A stretch of DNA of 64,000 nucleotides from Marinobacter sp. LQ44 (GCF_001447155.2 NZ_CP014754.1:1240001-1304000); one strand, 5' to 3'. Shown: positions 8,919-18,298, counted from the first letter of the stretch. Program-made: numbers and translations. The notes: a model not told the origin generated them from the letters alone.

Positions 8919-9698
8919 ATGAAACGATACCTGACCATGCTGCTGGTATCGCTGTTTACATGGATTGAGGCAGTCACCGCAGATGATACACAACACCTGA
9001 GCATAGCGGTTGGTGACTGGCCGCCGTATTTTGATCAGGAGGCATCCGATCAGGGGATTGTCGCCCAATTGCTGCGGGATGTGTTCGCCGAGGAAGGCTT
9101 TACGGTCTCCTACCACTTCCTCCCCTGGAAACGAGCCTACTATGAGGCTGCAACGGGTAAACACGATGCCACAGCGGTGTGGATGCATGCGGAAGAACGT
9201 GAGCAGGACTTCACGTTCAGCGATCCGGTCCTTAAAGAGAGATTTGTGGTTTTTCACCTCAAAAGCCAGCCAATCAGTCGGTCCACGGTGGAAGACCTGT
9301 CTGACCTCAGGCTCGGGGGCAGTATTGGCTACAGTTACGGTTCGGCTTTTGATCAAGCCGTAGAGGATGATTTACTCAATATTGAATGGGTAGCCAGTAC
9401 CGTGCTGAATTTCCGCAGGCTCTTGTTCGACCGCATCGATGCGTTCCCCGAAGAGATCAACGTGGGCTATCACATTCTGCGCCGTGAACTTGACCCTGAG
9501 GAATCCAGCCGTATCACCCACCACCCCCGCTCCCTTCTCGAGAACGAAAGTTTCGTTTTATTCCCAAAAACACGACCAGACACCCCGCAACTGGCAAAAC
9601 GCTTCAATCAAAGACTTCAGGCCTTCCGGGATGATGGCCGCTATGACCGTTACTTCAAGAATCCCCAATACAGCATGCAGCTGAGACAAGATCAGTAA
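8919..9698 (+). CDS. Periplasmic substrate-binding protein (SBP family 3-like)
   Basis: 259-aa exported protein with a signal peptide ending near VTADD, followed by a bilobed ligand-binding fold (ISIAVGDWPPYFDQEA-like N-terminus, FLPWKRAYYEAATGKHDAT, FSDPVLKERFVVFH). Such proteins bind amino acids or other small ligands. No ABC permease or ATPase gene is adjacent, so it could be an orphan sensor or transporter component. The start has a GGAG box. The ligand cannot be predicted. Confidence 0.8.
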   Translation: MKRYLTMLLVSLFTWIEAVTADDTQHLSIAVGDWPPYFDQEASDQGIVAQLLRDVFAEEGFTVSYHFLPWKRAYYEAATGKHDATAVWMHAEEREQDFTFSDPVLKERFVVFHLKSQPISRSTVEDLSDLRLGGSIGYSYGSAFDQAVEDDLLNIEWVASTVLNFRRLLFDRIDAFPEEINVGYHILRRELDPEESSRITHHPRSLLENESFVLFPKTRPDTPQLAKRFNQRLQAFRDDGRYDRYFKNPQYSMQLRQDQ

Positions 9699-9703
9699 TG
9701 CAC

Positions 9704-11434
9704 TCAGAACCGGCTCCTCCCCCGCAGCAACACCTGTAAGGCATCAATGCTGTCATCCCCATCCAGGGGAAACGCCAGATCAAAGTGCAGCATTCGCTGT
9801 ACTTCAACCCTGCTGGATGCCAGCCTCAGACCAACCCCTATATCCCTCAACACACCGCCGTCCGGCCCGTTACTCTGACCGTCAGCAAACCAGGCGCGGC
9901 CAGCATCAACAAACACCACCCCGCCCATCCGAAACAACTTGAATGGATGCCAGTCGGGGAAGTACCGGCGCTCGAGTGTCCACAAAACCCTGCGGTCCCC
10001 TTGCTGGTATTCGCTGGGATAGCCACGCAGCCCGTTTTCACCTCCGATCAACAGTTGTTGGTCGGCGGTCAGGTTGCGAGCAGCGGTAAAGGCAAGACTC
10101 GTGTACCAGCCGGTCCAGCGAACCGATCCACCGTGAAAGTACTCCAGGCTGAGGGTGCCCAGGAGATTCTCCACGCGGTCTTCGTCAAGCCGATACGTGC
10201 CACTCTGCTCCAGACCATAGCTGGCGTAGTTGGTTTCCGTCGCCAGCAAGGAGTCCTGAAAACTCATGTTCAGGACGATCCGGTCTTCCGTGGCCCCCAA
10301 CCCGGTGCCTGAATAGCCAAATTCCGTGCGCCACACAAAACCATCCCGAACGTCTTCGACCCGCTGTAAACGAGTCAGATTGGTCATCTCGCGAAAGCGG
10401 TTCTGGCGGTAATCAAAACCAATCCATGGATAGCTCAGGGTTCGATCATCCGGCAACACATCCAGAGCCGGCTGGTCGGGCAATGACTGAAACCCGAACG
10501 CCTCGTAGCGATACCCCGCCAACAACCGAAGTTGCCGCTCATTGCGTTCGGCCAGGCGCCAGCCGCCGTCAATACTGAAATATTCGCGGATGCGGCGATA
10601 ATCGGCAATGGCTTGCGCCCCCACGTAACGGGACTCCTCCCGGACATCGTCCACGCCAGCCACGCCAAAGCGCCAGTTGGTGCGCTCGCTGAAAAACGGC
10701 CGTTCCAGATAGGCGCTCCGCCCCCGCCCGTCACTGCGGTCATCGTAGGAAAAGCCCGCCTGCCAATGAGAGCCGGCAACATTGGGATCGTCCACAAACA
10801 CACTGGTTTCGGAGCGGTCCGGGTCCTTGGTGTAGGAAATACCCAGGCTCTTGCCCGAGCCCAGAAAGTTGGGGTCGGAGATACCGGCATTGGTGGTATT
10901 GTCACCACCGGACCTTGTAATACCCAAGGTCGGAAGCAGCGTCCAGGTATCCCGGGCCAGAACACTCACCTCTACCTCGTCGCCACAAAGGCGGGTAACC
11001 CCCACCCAGGCCGCTGTCAGATATTCCCGCTGCCGCAAGACCCGCTCGGACTCTTCCAGCAACCCGGGGTTGTAGGTGTCGCCCTCAACAAACACCAACT
11101 GGGAACGAAGGGCCGACTCCCAGGTCGGTGTGTTGAGAGTATTGAGGGCTCGATACAGGAAATTGTCCTGATCCGGATCAGTGGTATCGAAAATGGGGCG
11201 CTGAATAACCCGAATACTGCCAATTGTGGCACCGGGAGGAATGACCAGATCACTCTGCCGCGCCAATTGATCTCGAGGCTTGTCCAGATCAATCATCGCC
11301 GGCTGAACATTGCTGACAACACACGGCTCTTCGGTAGGTTCTGCCCCCAACACAGCCCCTGACAGAACCATGCCGGACACCAACAGACTGTTCCGGCACA
11401 CCATCGCTGTCTTTCCACCCGATCGAACTGTCAT
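9704..11434 (-). CDS. BamA/TamA-like outer-membrane beta-barrel protein
   Basis: 576-aa outer-membrane protein. After a signal peptide (cleavage near VLGAEP) comes a POTRA-like region (EGDTYNPGLLEESERVLRQREYL), then a long barrel rich in alternating hydrophobic strands (GYSGTGLGATEDRIVLNMSF, LIGGENGLRGYPSEYQQGDRRVLW) and a C-terminal Phe (LLRGRSRF), as required for Bam-dependent insertion. The GGENGLRGYP segment resembles the conserved loop of the Omp85 family. It has fewer POTRA repeats than BamA. The start may instead be the ATG at 11404. Confidence 0.8.
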   Translation of the reverse strand: MTVRSGGKTAMVCRNSLLVSGMVLSGAVLGAEPTEEPCVVSNVQPAMIDLDKPRDQLARQSDLVIPPGATIGSIRVIQRPIFDTTDPDQDNFLYRALNTLNTPTWESALRSQLVFVEGDTYNPGLLEESERVLRQREYLTAAWVGVTRLCGDEVEVSVLARDTWTLLPTLGITRSGGDNTTNAGISDPNFLGSGKSLGISYTKDPDRSETSVFVDDPNVAGSHWQAGFSYDDRSDGRGRSAYLERPFFSERTNWRFGVAGVDDVREESRYVGAQAIADYRRIREYFSIDGGWRLAERNERQLRLLAGYRYEAFGFQSLPDQPALDVLPDDRTLSYPWIGFDYRQNRFREMTNLTRLQRVEDVRDGFVWRTEFGYSGTGLGATEDRIVLNMSFQDSLLATETNYASYGLEQSGTYRLDEDRVENLLGTLSLEYFHGGSVRWTGWYTSLAFTAARNLTADQQLLIGGENGLRGYPSEYQQGDRRVLWTLERRYFPDWHPFKLFRMGGVVFVDAGRAWFADGQSNGPDGGVLRDIGVGLRLASSRVEVQRMLHFDLAFPLDGDDSIDALQVLLRGRSRF

Positions 11435-11532
11435 ATTCCGCCAATGAAGCCGCCAACCTGGCGCAAATTAATAAAAGGTTTGATCCAAGGCTATGACAGG
11501 ATAGAACAACAATCACTAAAAGAGGCCAGACC

Positions 11533-12132
11533 ATGATTGGTTTTCCCATCGCCCTGATCTTTGCCAACGGCTTCGAGTGGTATGCCCACAAATACATTCT
11601 GCATGGCACGCCCCGGCCGGGGCAGCCTCGCCACAGCCCGATTCCCAAGTCCATGAAGAGCCACTGGCAGCACCACAAAATCGTGCGCACCACCGATTAT
11701 CAGGATGACGGTTACGCGGAAGGCCTGAGCAACTGGCGCACGCGGGATGAAGTTGTGTCTCTGCTTAAGCTCACGGCGATCACATCGCTGGCCATGCCGG
11801 TAGCGCCGTTTTTCACCCTGGGCACCTACTATGCTGCTGCTCGTTATTTCTACGTGCACCGGCGCTCACACCTTGAGCCTGAGTGGGGCAAAAAAGCGAT
11901 TCCCTGGCACTACGACCATCACATGAACACTAACCAGGATGCCAACTGGTGCGTCACCCGCCCCTGGTTCGACTACATCATGGGCACCCGGGTAATTGCC
12001 AATCAAGACGATGCCGAGACCAACCCGCTGGGCCTGCGTCTGCCTAAAGCCATTGAAAAGCCCCTGAACCAGGCCTGTCGCAGACTCTTACCGAAAAGCT
12101 TTGAAAGGCTCAATCAAGGACAGCTGGCCTGA
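11533..12132 (+). CDS. Fatty acid hydroxylase/sterol desaturase-family protein
   Basis: 199-aa membrane protein with the histidine motifs of the non-haem di-iron hydroxylase superfamily: H-KYILH near the N-terminus, HWQHHK, HRRSH and HYDHHMN. Two hydrophobic stretches, at the N-terminus and around SLLKLTAITSLAMPVAPFFTL, place it in the membrane. The substrate is unknown; lipid hydroxylation is the family expectation. Its last 19 bp overlap the convergent reductase gene. Confidence 0.78.
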   Translation: MIGFPIALIFANGFEWYAHKYILHGTPRPGQPRHSPIPKSMKSHWQHHKIVRTTDYQDDGYAEGLSNWRTRDEVVSLLKLTAITSLAMPVAPFFTLGTYYAAARYFYVHRRSHLEPEWGKKAIPWHYDHHMNTNQDANWCVTRPWFDYIMGTRVIANQDDAETNPLGLRLPKAIEKPLNQACRRLLPKSFERLNQGQLA

Positions 12133-12806
12133 ATGCCCCGGGCCAAGCTACGGATGTCATCGTACTCCCAGACCACAACCACGGGGCGGGCGCCTTTGCC
12201 ATTATCGGATTCCATGAGGTCATTCACCATCGCCTCGGCAACCGTCTCGGCCTCAATGGCCCGATACTTTTGTAGCGGGCCAATCAAGGCGCGGTTGGCT
12301 AACGGCATAACCGCCATGCCGATGGCTTCGCCGGTACGATGCTCCTTTCGGTCTCCCAGCAACAGGCTTGGGTGATAAATGGAAAGGTAATCAAACCCAA
12401 GCCCCCGCACCGCATCCTCCAGCTCACCTTTCACCCGGCTGTAGAAAACCGTAGACCGGGAGGAGGCACCAATGGCAGACATCAGGATAAGCCTGTTCAC
12501 ACCCCCCGCCTTGGCCAATTTGGCCGCCCTGTATGCGTACTCGTAATCCACCTTACGGAATGCTTCCTGCGAGCCCGCCTTCTTGATGGTGGTGCCCAGA
12601 CAGCAGACCAGGGCATCAACCTTGAAGATATCAGCGCGGGACTCCAGCGCCTCAAAGTCGACCACATGCTCCACCAGCTTCGGGCTATCAATACCCAGCG
12701 AACGGCGCACCGGCACCACCACGGATGTTACCCCGGAGCGCTTCAGCAACTTTTCGACCACCAGGCGACCGGTCAGGCCTGTGGCTCCCAATACCAGAAC
12801 GTTCAT
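12114..12806 (-). CDS. NAD(P)-binding protein, atypical short-chain dehydrogenase family
   Basis: 230-aa Rossmann-fold protein starting MNVLVLGATGLTGRLVVEKLL, with the GATGxTG dinucleotide-binding motif and an AIGASSRSTVFYSRVKGELE segment carrying a Tyr and Lys. It resembles YbjT/HTATIP2-like NAD(P)H-binding proteins. The start at 12806 is preceded by an AGGGG box. The substrate is unknown. Confidence 0.8.
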   Translation of the reverse strand: MNVLVLGATGLTGRLVVEKLLKRSGVTSVVVPVRRSLGIDSPKLVEHVVDFEALESRADIFKVDALVCCLGTTIKKAGSQEAFRKVDYEYAYRAAKLAKAGGVNRLILMSAIGASSRSTVFYSRVKGELEDAVRGLGFDYLSIYHPSLLLGDRKEHRTGEAIGMAVMPLANRALIGPLQKYRAIEAETVAEAMVNDLMESDNGKGARPVVVVWEYDDIRSLARGIQASCP

Positions 12807-12877
12807 GACACACCCCTGAAAATTGATTAGGCTCACCGTAACACCAGAATCCACTATGTGCAGTTAAATGGAAACCC

Positions 12878-13291
12878 ATGCTGAAAATCTCCAATGCCGT
12901 TGAACTGGCAGACTGGGAAATTGAGATCACTCAGATACGCGCGCAAGGCGCTGGCGGGCAAAACGTCAACAAGGTGGCATCCGCCGTTCACCTGCGGTTC
13001 GACATCCTTAACTCCAGCCTGCCACCGTTTTACAAGGAACGGCTGATGGCGTTGTCAGATCAGCGCATCAGCAAAGACGGCATCATCGTGATCAAAGCCC
13101 AGTCTTTCCGGACTCTTGAACTAAACAAGGAGGATGCCCTGGAGCGACTGAAAGAGCTCATTCAGGAAGCGGTAAAGCAACAAAAGGCCCGGCGCCCAAC
13201 CAAGCCTACCAAGGGGTCGCAAAGGCGGCGAGTGGACAGTAAAACGAAAAAGGGCAAAACCAAGGCACTCAGGGGAAAAGTTCAGCTTTGA
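12878..13291 (+). CDS. arfB: Peptidyl-tRNA hydrolase ArfB, alternative ribosome rescue
   Basis: Releases peptides from ribosomes stalled without a stop codon. The 137-aa protein has the release-factor domain with the catalytic GGQ in GAGGQNVNKVASAVHLRF, no codon-recognition domain, and a long basic C-terminal tail (about residues 105-137, rich in Lys and Arg) that in ArfB enters the empty mRNA channel. A GGAAA box precedes the ATG. The length matches E. coli ArfB (YaeJ, 140 aa). Confidence 0.93.
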   Translation: MLKISNAVELADWEIEITQIRAQGAGGQNVNKVASAVHLRFDILNSSLPPFYKERLMALSDQRISKDGIIVIKAQSFRTLELNKEDALERLKELIQEAVKQQKARRPTKPTKGSQRRRVDSKTKKGKTKALRGKVQL

Positions 13292-13300
13292 CGGTCTGTT

Positions 13301-13442
13301 TTACCCACAACATCTGTGGATAACTTTGTTAGGAACGAAAGGATAGGCAGTGCAAACCCTTTAACCACAAGGGCTGGTGGAATGCGTAGGTTATTTGATC
13401 AACCGGTTCATCCGCCCGCTTTAAGTGATCAATTTATCCACA
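13301..13442. promoter_or_regulatory. Cluster of three DnaA-box-like sites
   Basis: TTACCCACA (13301-13309, one mismatch), TGTGGATAA (13315-13323, perfect, inverted) and TTATCCACA (13434-13442, perfect) lie in the 170-bp gap between arfB and a DUF72 gene. The first two repeat the 5594-5616 pair with the same 5-nt spacing; 26 of 29 bases match. Confidence 0.5.
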
Positions 13443-13461
13443 GCACAGCAACGGAAGAGCG

Positions 13462-14307
13462 ATGGCACTGCCCTACTTTCTTGGCTGCCCTCAATGGCAA
13501 GATCCGAACTGGAACAACCAACTGCCCCCCGGCGGCACCCCCCTGGAGCGATACGCCCGGATATTCAACACCGTTGAGGGCAACACCACCTTTTACGCCA
13601 GCCCCAGCCGTGAACAGTGCCGGCTATGGCGGCAGCAAGTTCCGGACAACTTTCGATTTCTGTTCAAACTTCCAAGAACCATCACCCACGAACGCTTCCT
13701 GAACGGCGCTGGCGATGAACTGGGCGCCTTTCTGTCGCTGATTGAGCCGCTGAACGGTGTGCTTGGCCCCATGTTGCTGCAGCTACCCGCAGGCTTCGGC
13801 CCGGAGAGGTTGGACCAACTCTGGCGTTTTCTGGACACAGCACCAGACTATCTGGACTGGACGGTGGAAGTCCGGCACCCGGCGTTCTTCGCCAAAGGTG
13901 AGGAGGAGCGGGCCCTGAATCAGGGTTTGCGGGCCCGCAAGCTCGCCCGGGTGGCACTGGATAGCCGGGCGCTGTTCTCGGCAACGCCCGACTGCGAATC
14001 AACCGTCGATGCCCAGCGCAAGAAGCCCAGGGTTCCGGTGCACATCCTCCCCAGCAACGCACCGCCGGTGATTCGCTACATCGGGCATCCAGACCTGGAG
14101 GCCAACCGGGCGTTTCTTGCACCTTGGGTGCAGCGAGTCGCAGCCTGGATCAAAGACGGAATTCAGCCCTATGTCTTCATGCACATGCCCGACAACGGCC
14201 ACGCAGTGGCACTGGCCTCACTCTGGACGGAGCTTCTGCGGGAAAAGCTTCCGGAGCTGGAGCCTCTGCCAGTACACGTTGCAACGCCGCAAATCGGGCT
14301 GTTCTGA
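13462..14307 (+). CDS. DUF72 domain-containing protein
   Basis: 281-aa protein of the DUF72 (YecE-like) family, a TIM-barrel-like fold of unknown activity. Conserved segments are YFLGCPQWQDPNW at the N-terminus, YARIFNTVEGNTTFYASPS, PDNFRFLFKLPRTITHE, WTVEVRHPAFF and the C-terminal PYVFMHMPDNGHAVALA. The length fits the family. It stands alone downstream of the DnaA-box cluster. Confidence 0.88.
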   Translation: MALPYFLGCPQWQDPNWNNQLPPGGTPLERYARIFNTVEGNTTFYASPSREQCRLWRQQVPDNFRFLFKLPRTITHERFLNGAGDELGAFLSLIEPLNGVLGPMLLQLPAGFGPERLDQLWRFLDTAPDYLDWTVEVRHPAFFAKGEEERALNQGLRARKLARVALDSRALFSATPDCESTVDAQRKKPRVPVHILPSNAPPVIRYIGHPDLEANRAFLAPWVQRVAAWIKDGIQPYVFMHMPDNGHAVALASLWTELLREKLPELEPLPVHVATPQIGLF

Positions 14308-14318
14308 CCAAACGCCGA

Positions 14319-15221
14319 CTACGCAGCTACCGCAGTGTCCAGAGCCGGCTCACCAAGGGGTGGCTCATCCGTCAGCAGCACATCCCGGAACGAGAGATAA
14401 TAAGCGCCGGTAAGCACTGCCCCCCAAACTATGGCCGCGAGAATCATCGCTACCACCCAAAAACTCATGGATGCCGTTGACGCACTGATCGTGAACAACG
14501 GGAAGAAAAAGAGCTGGCTCAGCGCCATCACATTCACGGCGAAGAAAATCAGCACGAACAGGTTCTTGAAACTCGCCCGAAAACTATGACTAATCGCGGC
14601 AAAGACGCCTTCACGCGCAATCACAATTAACGGCACGACAAAGCAGAAAAGAGCAGCGAACACGGTCAATGCCGCCACCACCGAGAGGAACACGAACAGG
14701 GCGCGCAACATGAAGTTTTGGGTTCCCAGGCCGAAACTCATGGCATCACCGTAGTACCCAGCACCAAAAAGCGCGCGCTCAAGATCTGCCGTGCCCACTA
14801 TCCAGTAGCCCATCAATGACATTGCCAAGGCGACCAAGACCATGAGCAGTAACATAAGTACCAGGTGGGCGATACTGCGCCCCCCAAACCCAGCAAACAG
14901 ACTGGTGAACCGAGGGCGCCCCTCAGCGGCAGAATGAAAAACGGCGATCATCCCGGCATTCAGCACCAATGTCAGTACCGCTATCGCAGAAACGATCAGA
15001 ACCATCGTAAAAAGACTGCCTCGAAACATCAGGTCAAATGAAACCAGCTGGATCAGCACCGGCGCAACAATCACCAGCAGGTATGCCGGCAGAATGACGC
15101 CCCAGTTGTCACGGAGCAGCCTTATGGACCCTGAAATCCAGTTCAGTGGTGGTCCCGCTTTTACTTTGCGCGGTGAAACAGAAACGGGTTGGTCGGAATT
15201 ACTTTCACGGTGAGTATGCAC
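14319..15221 (-). CDS. Multi-pass membrane protein, BPSS1780-like
   Basis: 300-aa integral membrane protein with about six hydrophobic helices and a polar N-terminal tail of about 25 residues. The arrangement WISGSIRLLRDNWGVILPAYLLVIVAPVL with later PLIVIAREGVFAAISHSFRASFKN matches the BPSS1780 family of unknown function. It is convergent with DUF72, and no operon partner is evident. Confidence 0.65.
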   Translation of the reverse strand: MHTHRESNSDQPVSVSPRKVKAGPPLNWISGSIRLLRDNWGVILPAYLLVIVAPVLIQLVSFDLMFRGSLFTMVLIVSAIAVLTLVLNAGMIAVFHSAAEGRPRFTSLFAGFGGRSIAHLVLMLLLMVLVALAMSLMGYWIVGTADLERALFGAGYYGDAMSFGLGTQNFMLRALFVFLSVVAALTVFAALFCFVVPLIVIAREGVFAAISHSFRASFKNLFVLIFFAVNVMALSQLFFFPLFTISASTASMSFWVVAMILAAIVWGAVLTGAYYLSFRDVLLTDEPPLGEPALDTAVAA

Positions 15222-15437
15222 AGCAGGAAGTCCTTAATTTGCTTTCCAGAAATGATGACCAGCAAGCTGATCTGTCCATGGCCCGGCACCCTAACAGATC
15301 GTGTCCTCGATCTGTGTCCAATATCGCCCCCGGGCTGTGTGAGACATTGCCCATTCGCGCCGCCTGCGCGCACGGGACAGCGCAAATCCACTATGCTTGA
15401 TTCACACAACACGTCATCCGAATACAAGGAGAAGAAT

Positions 15438-16196
15438 ATGTTCAGCCTGGAAAATCGAGTTGCTCTGGTGACCGGCGGCGAGCATGGTATCGGTAAAGGT
15501 ATTGCTGAGGTGCTGCACAAAGCCGGCGCCAAAATCGTGATTGGCGGTATTGATGAAGCAGCCGGCCAGCAAGTAGCCAAGGAACTTGGTGGGCTGTTTC
15601 TAAAGCTGGACGTGACCCGGCAAAGTGATTGCCAATCTGCGATCACCGAGATTGAAAAGCAGTTCGGGCGGCTGGACATACTGTGCTCAAACGCCGGCAT
15701 CTTCCCGCAGGCCAACCTGGACGAGATGACCGAGGCCCAGTGGGATCAGGTACACAACGTCAACCTGAAAGGCGCGTTCTTTATCGTACAGGCCGCCATG
15801 GCACACATGAAGAAACGGAATTACGGCCGCATCGTGCTGACATCTTCCATCACCGGACCGGTCACCGGCTTCCCGGGCTGGAGCCATTACGGTGCCAGCA
15901 AGGCAGGCCAACTGGGGTTCATGCGCAGTGCCGCCCTGGAAATGGCCAATAGCGGCATCACTATCAATGCGGTGATGCCGGGCAACGTGCTGACGGAAGG
16001 CCTTCAGGCGCAGGGGGAGAAATACCTCAACCAGATGCGGGCGGCTATTCCCACCCATACCCTGGGAACCCCGGAAGATATCGGCCATGCTGCCTGTTTC
16101 CTGGCCTCCGAGGAGGCCCGCTACATCACCGGGCAGCAGATCATTGTTGATGGCGGGCAGGTGCTGCCCGAATCTCCAGACGCGATTCCGGGTTGA
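15438..16196 (+). CDS. Short-chain dehydrogenase/reductase (FabG-like)
   Basis: 252-aa classical SDR. It shows the nucleotide-binding TGGEHGIGKG motif, the NAG triad, the catalytic Ser (SSITG) and Tyr-Lys (YGASKAG), and the C-terminal ITGQQIIVDGG typical of 3-oxoacyl-reductase-like members. The start at MFSLENRV is supported by AAGGAGAAG; upstream codons are open but lack a signal. The substrate is unknown. Confidence 0.88.
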   Translation: MFSLENRVALVTGGEHGIGKGIAEVLHKAGAKIVIGGIDEAAGQQVAKELGGLFLKLDVTRQSDCQSAITEIEKQFGRLDILCSNAGIFPQANLDEMTEAQWDQVHNVNLKGAFFIVQAAMAHMKKRNYGRIVLTSSITGPVTGFPGWSHYGASKAGQLGFMRSAALEMANSGITINAVMPGNVLTEGLQAQGEKYLNQMRAAIPTHTLGTPEDIGHAACFLASEEARYITGQQIIVDGGQVLPESPDAIPG

Positions 16197-16303
16197 CCTG
16201 CTGCAGCCAACAACAGGACACTGACGTCCGCTGATATAGCTGGTTATAAACGCAATAAACCAATGCGGTTCCAATTGGAGCCGCCTCACTCTGGAGGATA
16301 CTG

Positions 16304-16516
16304 ATGGCTGACGAAGACACCCTGACAGCACTGAAAACTGCGTTCACCTTCATGCCCCAGCCGGTCGAGATCAACCGCTACGAATACGGCGACGATGCCG
16401 ACCGCATTCTGGCCCAGGTGAACTTCGTCCGGGAGGTACTGATCAGTCACGGCATTGACCCCGAGGAAGTGGCCGGCGAGATTAATCCGGACACCTCCCC
16501 CAACTCCTGTTACTGA
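16304..16516 (+). CDS. Small hypothetical protein (70 aa)
   Basis: Acidic 70-aa protein not recognised, with a good GGAGG ribosome-binding site. No signal or membrane segment; the C-terminus ends NSCY. It lies 7 bp before thpR, which has no clear ribosome-binding site of its own, so the two are probably translationally coupled. Confidence 0.6.
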   Translation: MADEDTLTALKTAFTFMPQPVEINRYEYGDDADRILAQVNFVREVLISHGIDPEEVAGEINPDTSPNSCY

Positions 16517-16523
16517 ACGCGTT

Positions 16524-17060
16524 ATGCCAAGGCTGTTTTTCGGGCTTGAGATTCCCGAGGCCATCAAGACGAGCCTCCTGCAAGTCAAAACACAGGTGGC
16601 GGGAGCCCGCTGGCAAAGCCGCGGGCAACTGCACCTGACCCTGGCGTTCCTCGGCCAGGTGGAAGATCATCAGGTGGCCCTGGCATGCGACCTGGCCAGG
16701 GGTATTACCCAATCGTCGTTTGAGCTCAACGTACAGGGGCTGGGCTGCTTCGGTTCCCCGGAGAAACCTAAGATCTTATGGGCTGGCGTATCGCCTGAGA
16801 ACGAACTCAGAGATCTCCAGAACAACCTGGCAACCAGGTTGACCGCCAACGGGTTCACACTCGAAAACCCTAACTTCAAGCCGCACATCACACTAAGCCG
16901 TTTTCGGCACCCGGCCGGGTCGGTTTCCTCGCTGCTTGATAGCCACCAAGGCACCGTGTTTGGATTGATGCCGGTTCAAGACTTCGTACTTTACGAAAGC
17001 GCGCCAGGGCCGGGAGGCTCGATTTATAACGTGATTGAACGGTTTACCTTGCAACCCTGA
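16524..17060 (+). CDS. thpR: RNA 2',3'-cyclic phosphodiesterase (2'-5' RNA ligase family)
   Basis: 178-aa 2H-phosphoesterase fold protein. Both HxT/S signatures are visible: LHLTLAFLG near residue 38 and HITLSRF near residue 125. The N-terminus MPRLFFGLEIPEAIK is typical of ThpR. The enzyme hydrolyses 2',3'-cyclic phosphate RNA ends and can form or break 2'-5' bonds in vitro. It follows a 70-aa gene closely. Confidence 0.9.
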   Translation: MPRLFFGLEIPEAIKTSLLQVKTQVAGARWQSRGQLHLTLAFLGQVEDHQVALACDLARGITQSSFELNVQGLGCFGSPEKPKILWAGVSPENELRDLQNNLATRLTANGFTLENPNFKPHITLSRFRHPAGSVSSLLDSHQGTVFGLMPVQDFVLYESAPGPGGSIYNVIERFTLQP

Positions 17061-17075
17061 CGCTCGCTACCACCC

Positions 17076-17468
17076 TCAGCGCCGGGGCCTGACCAGAAAC
17101 CAGCTGGCCAGCACCAACGTCCCAAACAGGGTATAGACCAGAATAAAAACCCAATCCGGGGCGCTGTAGTACAGAATCGTTTGCAGCCAGTGCTGAATGA
17201 ACGAGCCGTCATAACCGCTCTGCCCGGCCTTTGCCCGCAGCTCCATTTCCCAGATCGTCAGCGGGCACAGCACGCCAAGCCAGGCCTGAAGCACGACAAT
17301 ACCGATAACCACAAGGTGGCTCAGCCGGAACCAGAGGTTTCGTACCCAATCCCACTGGCGAACGTAACCTATCAGAGTGGCCAGCAGGCCAAAGATGACG
17401 AACATCACCAGTAAGGTATGGAAGACCAGTAACAAGTCTGCGAGTATCTGGAACCAGTTGGCATCCAT
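17076..17468 (-). CDS. DUF2784 membrane protein
   Basis: 130-aa protein with four predicted membrane helices. ADLLLVFHTLLVMFVIFG, followed by WVRNLWFRLSHLVVIGIVV and VLCPLTIWE, matches DUF2784, whose function is unknown. It is convergent with thpR, 15 bp away. Confidence 0.8.
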   Translation of the reverse strand: MDANWFQILADLLLVFHTLLVMFVIFGLLATLIGYVRQWDWVRNLWFRLSHLVVIGIVVLQAWLGVLCPLTIWEMELRAKAGQSGYDGSFIQHWLQTILYYSAPDWVFILVYTLFGTLVLASWFLVRPRR

Positions 17469-17553
17469 AGGCGCCTCAGTTTCAATCGTCTGGATAATCA
17501 GAACAACACGTTCCTAGAATACCCTTCTGCAAACCATCATCCGAGGAGAATCC

Positions 17554-18015
17554 ATGATGGATGTCGTCAATGTGTACAACCGGCTTAGCCGTCTGCCAAT
17601 GGGCAAAACCCTGTTCAGCCGCGCGGTTTGCCAGACCGCACCTTACTTTTCCAGCATCTCACCAACAGTGGAGACACTTGCCCCGGGCCGCTGCGTGGTC
17701 ACCATGAAAAAACGCCGAAAGGTCACCAACCATCTGAAAACCGTTCATGCGATTGCCATGTGCAACATGGCGGAACTGGCCGGCGGATTGCTCACGGACG
17801 CCTCGATTCCCAAGGGGGCACGCTGGATTCCCTCTGGCATGACCGTCAAATATCTCAAGAAAGCCAAAACCGATCTGATAGCCACTGCCGATGGGTCTGG
17901 CATAGACTGGTCGCAGGAAGGCACCGTGCAAGTGCCGGTTTCTGTCACAGACACATCGGGCGTGGAGGTATTCCATGCACTGATTGACATGAACGTTAAA
18001 CTTTCAGCTAAATAA
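17554..18015 (+). CDS. Hotdog-fold protein, DUF4442-like
   Basis: 153-aa hotdog-domain protein (TMKKRRKVTNHLKTVHAIAMCNMAELAGGLL, then IPSGMTVKYLKKAKTDL), similar to DUF4442 thioesterase-like proteins. A GAGGAG box precedes the ATG. It is followed 41 bp later by a DUF3185 membrane gene on the same strand. Thioesterase activity is possible but unproven. Confidence 0.8.
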   Translation: MMDVVNVYNRLSRLPMGKTLFSRAVCQTAPYFSSISPTVETLAPGRCVVTMKKRRKVTNHLKTVHAIAMCNMAELAGGLLTDASIPKGARWIPSGMTVKYLKKAKTDLIATADGSGIDWSQEGTVQVPVSVTDTSGVEVFHALIDMNVKLSAK

Positions 18016-18056
18016 CGTTGCAGGTTCGAACAACAACAGGAACAAGGAAGCAGCTT

Positions 18057-18260
18057 ATGGGAAGCTCAAAATTGATCGGTGTCGTGTTGCTGGTGGTAGG
18101 CGTGGCCCTACTCTACTTTGGCTACCAGTCCAGCCAGGCTGTTGGCAATCAGGTAACCGAAGCCCTGACCGGTCGCTTCACGGATGAAACCATGTGGTAT
18201 CTGATTGGTGGTGCAGCAGCAACCGCAGCGGGTGCGTTTCTGACGTTTGTGAAAAAATAG
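18057..18260 (+). CDS. DUF3185 small membrane protein
   Basis: 67-aa protein with two transmembrane helices (LIGVVLLVVGVALLYFGYQ and YLIGGAAATAAGAFLTFV) separated by a conserved loop, VTEALTGRFTDETMW, as in DUF3185. Start MGSSKL has an AGGAAG box. Function unknown. Confidence 0.8.
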   Translation: MGSSKLIGVVLLVVGVALLYFGYQSSQAVGNQVTEALTGRFTDETMWYLIGGAAATAAGAFLTFVKK

Positions 18261-18298
18261 CGAGATTCCCGACCGGCACTAACGCTCCTGACTCCCCA

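Noticed and set aside
5594..13442. Origin of replication (DnaA boxes)
   Set aside because: Only two to three boxes per site, no AT-rich unwinding stretch and no dnaA, dnaN, gyrB or rpmH nearby.
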